Shown piece after piece: positions 55,339 through 64,000 of a DNA stretch of 64,000 nt; position 1 is the first letter of the stretch; each line of letters opens with the position of its first letter. Origin of the DNA: Megascapheus bottae (Eukaryota > Chordata > Mammalia > Rodentia > Geomyidae); assembly GCA_024803745.1 (NCBI GenBank), contig JANJXV010000024.1, forward strand, positions 12,911,427-12,975,426. Reading direction: 5' to 3'. The notes under the pieces were generated by a model that made no database searches, was not told where the DNA came from, and saw only the letters and a program-made list of their open reading frames with translations. The translations under genes and the position numbers were made by a program.

Positions 55339-55545
55339 GGGCCAGGAGCATGGCCTAGTGGTAGAGTGCTTGCCTAGCATGCACGAAGACCTGGCTTCAA
55401 TTCCTCAGTACCACATACATAGAAAAAGCCATAAGTGGTGCAGTGGCTCCAGTGGTAGAGCTCAAGCCTTCAGAAAGCCCAAGGATGGTGTGCTCAGGCC
55501 CTGAGTTCAAGCCCCAGGACTGGCAAAAAAACAAAACAAAACAAA
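55339..55545 (+). mobile_element. IDL-Geo SINE
   Basis: GGGCCAGGAGCATGGCCTAG to CCCAGGACTGGCAAAAAAAC. Confidence 0.9.
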
Positions 55546-56089
55546 CACCATAGTTTTTGTTCTCTTTTAGTAATGTTCAGAGGTGCTTTGAAGAAACAGA
55601 TAATATGTTCCATAAGCATGTTCTATAATATGTTCTTCTTGTGTTCCAGGAAGAGATTTTATATCCCTTCTAATAAGTTTTCCTCAAGCTACCAACAAGT
55701 AGCTTTCCTTATGTTTGTTCTAAACAAATAAAACCTCATCTATTAGTTCTTTCTGTTTCTATGTTTTGCTGCATTAACACACCTTTGATCTAGTTCTATG
55801 GATGTGCTGAGTCACCTCTATAAAACAGAAGAGGAAAAGTCCAGAGTGGTTTTGGGTGGAGGATAGCTGCTATAGGCCAGGAAGTTCTGGCTCTGGCTCT
55901 TTAGATCAGTGAGGCATTCCTCAAAATCACCAGCATAGTACTAAGCCAGAGTCCCATCAAAAGGAGCTGCTCTCATACACATATCTAGAAACCTTTCCAG
56001 GTGAAGACCTGAGGCTGTGGAAAAAACTCAAGGATACAGCCATGAGCATGTACATGGCCTAAAATATTCAATCCCTAGGCCCATAGTAA

Positions 56090-56240
56090 GAAAGAGGGAG
56101 GGAGGGAAGAAAAGATAGGAAAAGTGGGAAAGAGGGGGTTGAGAAGGTACAAAGATAGGTAGGTAGGTAGATAAGTAGGAAGGAAAGAAGGAAGGGAGGA
56201 AAAGAGGAAGGGAGGGAGAAAAAAAAGAAAATAGGAAGGG
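56090..56240. repeat. A/G-rich simple repeat
   Basis: GAGGGAGG, AGGTAGGTAGGTAG and GGAAGGGAGG units. Confidence 0.8.
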
Positions 56241-56296
56241 AAGTCGATACTGCAGAAGCTCTACATACTTGAGTTTCTTTCCCTGACTATTTCATA

Positions 56297-56362
56297 TCCC
56301 TCCCTCCCTCCCTCTCCCTCTCCCTCTCTCTCTTTGCCAGACCTGGAGTTTGAATTCAGGGC
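56297..56362 (-). mobile_element. (CTCCC)n plus Geo 3'-end remnant
   Basis: Pyrimidine run then TTTGCCAGACCTGGAGTTTG. Confidence 0.6.
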
Positions 56363-56679
56363 CAAACTTCTGCTCCTTTTTAAGAACAAAATATCAATTT
56401 ATTTCAAGAAACATCAGCCCCTTGCAGAGTAGGACTGTAAACAGTATTGTATTAGTATTGTAACAGCTCTGGAAAAAAAAGTCAGCTATGGAGGGGCTAA
56501 CATTGTTCACAAGGGAATGTACTCCTTTCCTGTAACCCCTCTGGCACATCACCTTTACAATAAAACAAAAACTGTGCACACATTCATTCTGGGAAAAAGT
56601 TTTGTAATTTTAAAGGACTACGTGTATGCTAACTAACAAATTTTTATGTTTTTTTTTTGTTTGTTTTTGGGGTTTTTTT

Positions 56680-56962
56680 TTTTTGCCAGTGCTAGTACTC
56701 TACTACTTGAGCCACAGTATCACTTGCAGCCTTTTTTTTTTTTTTTTGGTCATTTGTGGGACTTGAACTCTGGGTTTAGGTGCTGTCCCCCAGTTCTTCA
56801 GCTCAAGGCTACCGCTCTACCACTTGAGCCACAGTGCCATTTCCAGTTTTCTGGTAGTTAACTGGAAATAAGTCTCAGGGACTTTCTTGCTTTGAACTGC
56901 AATCCTCAGATCTCAGCCTCCTGAGTAGCTAGGATTACAGATGTGAGCCACAGCACTGGGCT
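56680..56962 (-). mobile_element. Geo fragment plus B1-Geo SINE
   Basis: GCCAGTGCTAGTACTCTACT, then a T-run and GTGGGACTTGAACTCTGGG to GAGCCACAGCACTGGGC. Confidence 0.8.
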
Positions 56963-58258
56963 ATAATTGGTTCATTATATTTCTAATTTTATCAGACTTG
57001 ACCTGTCTCAAATTACTTTTCTGAAAACCCATTCTCTTCTTCTAATAAAAGGGGTAGGCTGACTTTAACATTCTGGTCTCATGGGCTATAAACCTCGGGA
57101 AGGAATCTGGTTGGGCTTCCTTTCCATACTCCATATACTTCAGACAGCTCCTAAAGTTTAACTGCCCTAACAAAATGCATCCAACTTTGTGTGGTGGGGC
57201 TCAAGTACTCAGAAGATATAGACTCTATTCAAATGAGCAAAACCTTTTTAACTAACAGCCAACATATCTGTGGTCCCACCAGTGAGTGAGGGATAGGTAG
57301 GAAGACTAGGGTCTAAGACCAGCACCAGGCAAAAAGCACAAACAATGAAAACAAAAACAAAAAAGTTTCTAGCTCCTGTTCTACTTCCCCTGGCATGACT
57401 CTGTAAAGCTGGATGTCATTTCAGTGCTGAATCAGGACAGCTACTTCCTGAATGATCTCCAAGACTCTAAACGTCTGTAACCAGAGAAAGCTTCCTTAAA
57501 ACAAATGATCACCCTGGCGATTTCTCATAAAGAGCAAGCTTCTCTTGCTTTTCCTTCAAATTCTCCTATTTTTGCTACTAAGCAAACTTGCATTCATTTC
57601 ACTGTCTCTCTTTCCCTCTAGTGGGACTTTTGGCTCCCAAGATGAAAATTACAAAGACAGTCATTACACTTTTTGCTCTATAATTCAATAAGAAGTAGGG
57701 CTGAAAGAAGAGAAAGGAAATCCTATTCTCAACTAGAGGGGGAAAAGGTGAAGAAAAAAAAATCATAGGACATCAATTCTCATGTGACTTAGATGAAACT
57801 CTTCCTTGGGTTTTTGGTCATTATAGTTGAAACTAATGACCAAGTAAGTTGCAATCATCTGGGAATTTCAGCTGTGTATTTCATGTCCTTGACTATATGG
57901 GAAAACCAACCCCTGGTCTTACCTTACCAAGGTGTTTTTTTAGAGGTCATTCTAGTTTAAACTTAGTAAGATCTTGCTTACCAGAAAAGACTGCAAGCTA
58001 GAACATGGTAATAGGATTGGTTATTAACCTTCCTGAAATGAAGGCAGTTAATGTGTATTTAGCTAGTCAGGTATTCTTGAGATTATACTAAAACTTGTTA
58101 AAAGTTTTAATTTCTAGGCAATTACTTAGTTGTCATTAATGTCAGAAAAGAGTTAAGAAGGGATAACCTCATACAATTATGAGCCAAGTCTCTACATGCA
58201 GGGCAGAATTTATATATTACAATCAAAAAAAAATTAGGGTGCATGTCCACTTAATCAA

Positions 58259-58457
58259 GAATGAAGCTTTTAGCCTAGTGGCACAGGGCTTGCCTAGCAT
58301 GTACAAAGTCTTCCATACCACAACCAGAAAAAGCCAGAAGTGGTGCTGTGCTCAAAGTGGTAGAATGCTAGCCTTGAGCAGAAAGTGTCAAAGCACAGTG
58401 CCCAGGCCCTGAGTCCAGGCCCCAGGACTGGCAAAAAAAAAAAAAAAAAAAAAAAAA
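58259..58457 (+). mobile_element. IDL-Geo SINE (diverged left half)
   Basis: TTTTAGCCTAGTGGCACAGG to CCCAGGACTGGC; AAGAATGARGCTT flanks both ends. Confidence 0.85.
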
Positions 58458-59559
58458 GAATGAGGCTTGGTCCCAAGCCATAACAGAACTTGCTGTGGTA
58501 GTTTTTTGTAGCCATCCTCTGGCTGGCTGATGTTCCTCAACCTACAATATGGATCATTCCATAGTTCTAATGGTGACTGCCAGTACTCAAAATGAATCTT
58601 TACTCAACTGTAATCCAATAAAATCCATTCTCTGTGATAAACATTTAAAATTCAGAGACACATACTAATACCACTTCAGAAGATTTCCAAGATGAAAGAG
58701 AGCCATTATGGAGTCAACTAAGTAATATAAATGCCAGCAAATCAAAAATTCAGTTTGTGTGTGTTTGGTGGTAATATGGTGATACTGGGGTTGGAACTCA
58801 AGGCCTTATACTCTTGGCTTAGGTTCAGCTTGCTTGCTCACAGTTGACATTCTGAGCCAGGCCTCAAGTAGTCTATATATATATGACAGATGACATTACA
58901 CCTACAAATTAAGCTCTATTCTACCTATTAACTCACTATATCCAGGTGCTTCAGATGTGGGGTTATGCCTTGATTCCAATATAGATGGATCACTATTCAG
59001 TTTTTGAGACAGTTCAGATATAGTTGTTGGCCAATCTCTATACTTGTCAGTATAGCTACAACACCTGGAAATAGCACACACTAGTGTAACATAAAGCATT
59101 AAAGATACAACTACCTTCAGCCAAACCAATTTAGAAAGATTCATAGGATACTTGGCTGAAAAGGACATAGCAAACAAGCGTATATTTCATTTTTTTTTCT
59201 AAATGCCTGATAAAATTAGCCTTGTCTTGCAGAATCTCCAAGCTCCTTCTGTCAGATTCAATGTCACTTGTCTTTTACTAAAGCCCAGCTGACTCCAGAG
59301 AAAGTGGAATCTCAAATGTTGATTTTTCTCTTTACTACAGTAACAGGGCTGTCTAATCTACTGGTTACCAACCCTAAGTGTAAGAATTGTAATCTGTCCA
59401 ACTTTATATGAGAAGTCTTCCACTTCACTTGTCTAGTTAATTAGTAATGTGCATAATGTACCAGTTCAGGAGCAATAGAATGAAGGTTGGAGAAATGAGG
59501 GTGAGTGTACATTACGGCTATATGGCAGTGAAGTGCTCGGCTCCAGCTACACCTGAACT

Positions 59560-59690
59560 ACATCTTCATTTCCAGATTTTTGCTGATTAATTGTCTCATA
59601 TATTTCCCTGCCTGATCTGGCTTCAAGCTGCAACCCTTAGATCTCAGCCTCCTAAGTAGCTAAGACTATACATAGGAGATATCGGCACAG
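59560..59690 (-). mobile_element. B1-Geo SINE, left part
   Basis: TTCATTTCCAGATTTTTGC to CTCAGCCTCCTAAGTAGC. Confidence 0.7.
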
Positions 59691-59727
59691 ACACAGGGTT
59701 TTTTGAGGTGATAAAAATGTCACAAGC

Positions 59728-59918
59728 GGCCAGGAGTTTGGCCTAGTAGTAGAATGCTTGCCTAGCATGCACAAAGACCCAGGTTCGATTTCTTGGTACC
59801 ACATACATAGAAAAAGCCAGGAATGGTGTTGTGGATCAAGTGGAAGAGCTCTAGCTTTGAGAAAGCCCAAGGACAATGCCTGGAGTTCAAGCACCAGAAC
59901 TGGTAAAAAAAAATAAAA
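59728..59918 (+). mobile_element. IDL-Geo SINE
   Basis: CGGCCAGGAGTTTGGCCTAG to AGCACCAGAACTGG. Confidence 0.88.
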
Positions 59919-60250
59919 AGTCACATAACTGATATACTTAAAACTACTCAAAAATATACCATAAGTGTATGAGTTATAGGTTTTTAAATTTTATTTCACA
60001 AAAAAATTTTGTTCTTATATATGAGTTACTTCAGAATCAACAAACCTGATCTAAAAAACTTTCTGGTCAGTTTAAAATACTTAGTGAAACTAAAGTCCAA
60101 TTTACGTCACTATAATTGGAACCAGCTTACAGTATGTATTTTGATATGTACATTTCTAAAATGTGAATGTAGTTTAAGAAAATACATAATTACAACAGAT
60201 ATTCCAGGCAGCTTGCCATAAGACATAATTTCCTTAAAAAAAATCTTTTT

Positions 60251-60485
60251 AGCCGGGTATGATAGCTCATGCCTGTAATCCTAGCTACTCAAGAGGCTGA
60301 GATATAAGAATCTCGGTTCAAAGCCAGCCCAGGCACTAAAGTCCATGAGACATTTATCTCCAGTTCACCATCAGAAAACTGGAAGTGGTGCTGTGGCTCA
60401 AGGAGTAGAGTGGTACCTTTGAGCTGAAGAGATCAGGGACAACACCCAGGCCCAGAGTTCAAGTGCCACAACCAACAACAACAAA
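60251..60485 (+). mobile_element. B1-Geo SINE
   Basis: AGCCGGGTATGATAGCTCATG to CACAACCAACAACAACAAAA. Confidence 0.88.
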
Positions 60486-60497
60486 AATCTTTGTTTT

Positions 60498-60687
60498 TTC
60501 CTGATTGTAAGGCTTTAACTCGGAGCTTGGCACTATCCCTGAGCCTCTCTGTGCTCAAGGCTACCACTCTGCCATTTGAGCCACAGCGTCACTTTCAGCT
60601 TCTTCTGTCTGTGTGGTGCTGAGGAATTAAATCCAGGGTTTCATGCATCCTAGATAAGCACTACCGCTAAGCCATACTTCCAGCCCC
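60498..60687 (-). mobile_element. IDL-Geo SINE
   Basis: GTAAGGCTTTAACTCGGAGC to CCATACTTCCAGCCCCC. Confidence 0.82.
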
Positions 60688-60828
60688 CATTTAATCAATT
60701 TCAGAGTATATGTTTTCTCTTATTGCCTTATTTCCTTACAAGCCACTGTCTCCCTAAAACAGTATTGTGATGCTGGGAATGTTTCATTCAACACATAGTT
60801 GAACCCTACGGTACACCAACCATTGTAG

Positions 60829-60829
60829 A

Positions 60830-60861
<32 letters not shown>
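60829..60861. repeat. (TG)n microsatellite
   Basis: About 15 TG units. Confidence 0.93.
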
Positions 60862-60863
<2 letters not shown>

Positions 60864-61429
60864 ACAAGGCTAAGACAAGTCATAGAGTTTACAATCCAAC
60901 AAGACAAGATAAGCAATAAGCAAATAACCATGTAACAGTTTTTAAGAGTTTTTTTTTTTTTTTTTTTAGGTCTGAGACTGGGACTCAACTCTTATCTGAA
61001 ACTACATTCCATAGACGGGGTACCCTACCACCTGAACCAAACCTTTTCTTTAAGTTTAAAACAGAAAAAATAAAAATGAGGTGGCTAAGAGGTGTCTATG
61101 AAGAAGTGATGTGTGAAGTGAAAAAAGAAGGTATTTATGCAGAGAGTAACTTTTGAATAGGAAAATTAAGGAGGAGGAGTTGGGGAAGAATAAAATGTGT
61201 GCTACTGGTGATTACCATTCACCATCCTTTGAGTCTCATTCACCAACCTAACAAAAAAAAATGACTTTCAAACTATAGATGGAACGTCTTGTCTACCTCA
61301 GATTGTTAAAAGGTTTCATAACTCTTCAACCAAGGAAGTCACTCCTAGGAAAGTTCAGCTGTAAGGATCTTTTCTCTTTGCTTATGCCCTTTTAGCAACT
61401 GCAATATGACAAGTGAAAGGTACTGCATT

Positions 61430-61505
61430 GTAAGTCCTAGGACTTGGTTCAGTGATAGAACGCAGAAACACAAGACCTTGAGACTAAATTCCAGTAGGGG
61501 AAACA
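61430..61505 (+). mobile_element. possible degenerate tRNA-type SINE
   Basis: ACTTGGTTCAGTGATAGAAC and ACTAAATTCCAGTAGGGG; weak. Confidence 0.4.
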
Positions 61506-62145
61506 GAGACAACCACCCTCAGGCTTTATAGACACATCAGACATTTGTCCAACAGCAAGTATAAACAATAAATACAAGGTATAAAGCAAAAGTGGGCCCT
61601 AAAAGCAAGCTATAAAATATAAGGGCAACTAGCAATCATCACCAGCAGAGGAAGCTTCATTGGGTAGAGGCAGCAGAGTAGGGATTATCGATGAATCCTA
61701 AGGATTTCCACTTATGGGTAAAAATAAAGATTTGTTGCATCCCTAAATATTTTTAAAATATTTTTAGCTTCTCAACCAGGTTACAAGTTCAAGAAGATAA
61801 GTCACTCCTTATAGTCACACAAAGTATTTTTCAGAGGTTGATCAGTTGTTGATTTATTATAAGAGATGAATTAGCAATTACAGTATGGAAGGAAGGCTAA
61901 AATACTCCTTGCTTCATAAGGAGCTTTTGATCTTTGAAAAAGATGACTTTTGAAACCTTTTATGCTATCATTCCCCTAATTCTGGAGGAGTACTCCTAAG
62001 AGTTTTTCTAAAACTAAATGAATATATAAACATAATGGGCTTTTGAATACACATAAAAATTCTTCATATGTGTTTGTGTACCTTTTGATATATGCCATAA
62101 CATCGAAATTGCATACGTTTGCATTACCAAATTGAAAATTATATT

Positions 62146-62310
62146 TTTTTCTTTTTTTTCCTTTTTTTTTGGCTCAAGGCCTGGGCTTTCTCTACACTTG
62201 AGCCACAGTGCCACTTCCGGCTTTTTCTGTGAATGTGGTACCCAGGAATCAAAGCCAGGGCTTCATGAATGCTAGGTAAGCATTCTACCACTAGTCCACA
62301 CTCCCGGCCT
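62146..62310 (-). mobile_element. IDL-Geo SINE next to the catalytic exon
   Basis: T-rich start, CACTTGAGCCACAGTGCC, to CCACACTCCCGGCC; same strand as UBE2H. Confidence 0.85.
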
Positions 62311-62488
62311 ACATTATACTTTTTCAAAAAGTCATTTTTTTCATTGATCAATTTTCTCATTCAGCCTGTCAAAATCCCTACCCAACATAAAATTCAAAAA
62401 CAGCATTTTAAACCACATAAGAAAAGCCAAATAGCCTTTTCAAGACAGTGTCTCAACATCTTCAAAAAAATTCCATGGCCAAACTCAC

Positions 62489-62541
62489 CATAGAGAGCTG
62501 TCCAAGTTTGATTAATTACATCTAGACATACAGTTCCTGAC
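62489..62541 (-). CDS. UBE2H: UBE2H catalytic exon (residues 83-99, active-site Cys87)
   Basis: A 53-nt exon, too short to stand out as an open frame. The acceptor is CTATTTCAG before GTCAGGAAC; the donor is CTCTATG followed by GTGAGTTTGG. It encodes SGTVCLDVINQTWTALY, the E2 active-site block; the Cys of GTVCLDV is the thioester-forming Cys87. The leading G completes the Ala82 codon and the trailing G starts Asp100, so frames join exactly with the exon at 53371-53499. The upstream exon (FMNKIFHPNIDE) is not in the window. Intronic SINEs lie about 180 bp downstream and 350 bp upstream. Confidence 0.97.
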
Positions 62542-62887
62542 CTGAAATAGATGGAAAGAATGGCATTTTAAAAAAGAATTAGCAACTTAGTTCTAAGAAT
62601 CTGGCAACTAATTTTATTCATCAAGAAAAACTATTTCAATAAACTTAAAAATTTGTTGGAAAATAAGTATAATATTTACAGGCTCTTAAATGCTTCATAT
62701 ATTGATGGAGAAGGAAAAACTATACAACAAAACAAAAGCAGAAAATAGGTCATAGGAATTAAGGGGCAGAGACCTTGTGCTACCCAGAGTATAAGTTTAA
62801 TATGAGCATACCTTGAATGTAATGAACAGATATATCTAAAGCAATGGAAGATCTGTAAAAATACTCTATATTCCTTACTTTTACTTA

Positions 62888-63035
62888 TCTTTGCCAGTCC
62901 AGGGGCTTGAATTCAGGGCCTGGGCTCTGTCCCTGACCTTCTCTGTCAAATCTGTTTATGTGGTACTGAGGAACCGAACCCAGTGCTTTGTACATGCCAG
63001 GCAAGCACACTAGCACTTAACCACATTCCCAGCCT
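62888..63035 (-). mobile_element. IDL-Geo SINE, internally deleted
   Basis: GCCAGTCCAGGGGCTTGAAT to CCACATTCCCAGCC; central part missing. Confidence 0.82.
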
Positions 63036-63065
63036 TTGCTCTATATTCTTTAAAAATGTCAACTT

Positions 63066-63310
63066 TAACTGGGTACCGATGTCTCCTACCTATAATCCTT
63101 CCTCAGGAAGGCTGAGATCTGAGGATCGTGATTTAAAGCCAATCTGAGCAGGAAAGTCAGTGAGACCTTATCTTCAATCAGCCATCAAAAAAAAGCTGGA
63201 AATAGATCTGTGCCTCAACTTGTAGAGTGCTAGCCTTCAGCAAAAATAGCCCAAGGACAAGCACCTAGCCTTAGAGGTTTAAGTTCCAGGACCAGCACCA
63301 AAACAAAAAA
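63066..63310 (+). mobile_element. B1-Geo SINE (diverged)
   Basis: AACTGGGTACCGATGTCTCC to CCAGGACCAGCACCAAAACA. Confidence 0.82.
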
Positions 63311-63526
63311 ACAAGTTAATTTTATAAGACAAAGGTTAGATGAGGAATTGTTCCAGACAAGTGTAGTTTTAAGAAAACCAGACAACTAAAAGCAACGTAT
63401 GATTCTAGATTGAATCCTTTCCTAAAAGGAAAACGAAGTGCTGAAATACAGTGGTAGATTACAGTCATATTAAATTCTTGGATCTAACAACTTCACCGTG
63501 GCTATCTTAAAAAAGCATACTAGTTA

Positions 63527-63750
63527 GGGGGCCGGGAGGGAGTTTGGCTTAGTGGTTAAAGTGCTTGCCTAGCATGCACAAAGACCTGGGTTCGATTCCT
63601 TGGTACCACATACATACAAAAAAAAAAAAAAAGCCAGAAGTGGTGCTGAGGCTCAAGTGGTAGAGCTCTAGCCTTGAGAAAGTCCAAGGACAGTGCTCAG
63701 GCCCTGAGCTCAAGCCCAGGACTGGCAAAAAAAAAAAAAAAAAAAAAATA
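63527..63750 (+). mobile_element. IDL-Geo SINE (young)
   Basis: GGGGGCCGGGAGGGAGTTTGG to GGACTGGC and a long A-run; ATACTARTTAG on both sides. Confidence 0.92.
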
Positions 63751-63829
63751 CTAATTAGAATGTCTAATAAGAAATAAATATTAAGGGACACAATGTATGT
63801 ATCCAAGTTCAGAAAAACTTTATGTGTAA

Positions 63830-64000
63830 GAATCAGGAGTGTGGCTTAATGGTAGAGTGCCTGCCTCGCATGCATGAAGACCTGGGTTTGATTCCTTGGA
63901 ACCACACGCACCGAAAAAGCTGGAAGTGGTACTGTGGCTCAAGTGGTAGAGTGCCACCCTTGAGAAAGCTCAAGGACAGTCCCCAGTCCCTTAGTTCAAG
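63830..64000 (+). mobile_element. IDL-Geo SINE, cut by the window edge
   Basis: AGGAGTGTGGCTTAATGGTAG to CCCTTAGTTCAAG at the last base. Confidence 0.88.

Larger units (their letters stand above)
53500..62488 (-). other. UBE2H: UBE2H intron between residues 99 and 100
   Basis: Intron of about 9.0 kb. SINEs and simple repeats are listed separately. Unique AT-rich stretches without recognised content are 53510-53900, 54312-54780, 55546-56085, 56365-56680, 56965-58255, 58460-59555, 59920-60250, 60865-60940, 61046-61430 and 61510-62140. Confidence 0.9.
62542..64000 (-). other. UBE2H: UBE2H upstream intron (partial)
   Basis: Sequence upstream of the catalytic exon, running off the right edge. 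It carries four SINE insertions. No coding exon was recognised; the exon for FMNKIFHPNIDE must lie beyond 64000. Confidence 0.85.

Noticed and set aside
62542..64000. UBE2H exon encoding FMNKIFHPNIDE
   Set aside because: Searched on the minus strand and not found; it must be beyond the right edge.

Overview
This is nuclear DNA of a mammal, almost certainly a geomyoid rodent (kangaroo rat, pocket mouse or pocket gopher group). The clearest sign is the interspersed repeats. About 70 SINE copies or fragments are visible. Many are a dimer with an ID-like tRNA-derived left half (A box TGGCCTAGTGG, B box GGTTCGATTCC) joined to a second monomer; this matches the published description of the IDL-Geo SINE, which is restricted to Geomyoidea. 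A second abundant family joins a 7SL/B1-like left half to the same kind of right monomer. Genus and species cannot be fixed from the window.

Two conserved loci anchor the window to the interval between NRF1 and UBE2H (human 7q32.2). (1) The complete sensory microRNA cluster miR-183 / miR-96 / miR-182 lies on the minus strand at about 11.42-7.2 kb, in transcription order 183, 96, 182. All three hairpins are intact, with recognisable mature and star strands. (2) The 3' part of UBE2H, an E2 ubiquitin-conjugating enzyme, lies on the minus strand from about 43.94 kb to beyond the right edge. It comprises three coding exons (residues 83-183, including active-site Cys87), a roughly 4.1 kb 3'UTR and a polyadenylation signal. 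The first four exons are off the right side.

Layout: 0-5.9 kb is SINE-rich intergenic DNA. 5.9-14.5 kb is mostly unique DNA carrying the microRNAs. 14.5-18.9 kb is a large CpG-island complex upstream (on the minus strand) of miR-183, with inverted CCAAT, GC boxes and a minus-strand TATAAAGG; it is the best candidate promoter of the primary microRNA transcript. 20.4-21.75 kb is a second CpG island, flanked by an AT-rich homeodomain-type block and a pair of TCF/LEF-like motifs. 22-43 kb is SINE-rich intergenic DNA with an old L1 fragment, microsatellites and many nested insertions. At 41.6-42.0 kb a degenerate tandem repeat of about 70 bp carries a CTCF-like core in each unit. 43.94-64 kb is UBE2H, with repeat-filled introns.

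The most interesting items are the microRNA cluster and its candidate regulatory island, the CTCF-like minisatellite with a separate strong CTCF-like site just beyond the UBE2H poly(A) site (possibly insulating the two transcription units), and candidate miR-182 sites in the UBE2H 3'UTR. No protein gene other than UBE2H could be supported. Long open frames in the CpG islands, in the purine tract and across SINEs are judged non-coding.
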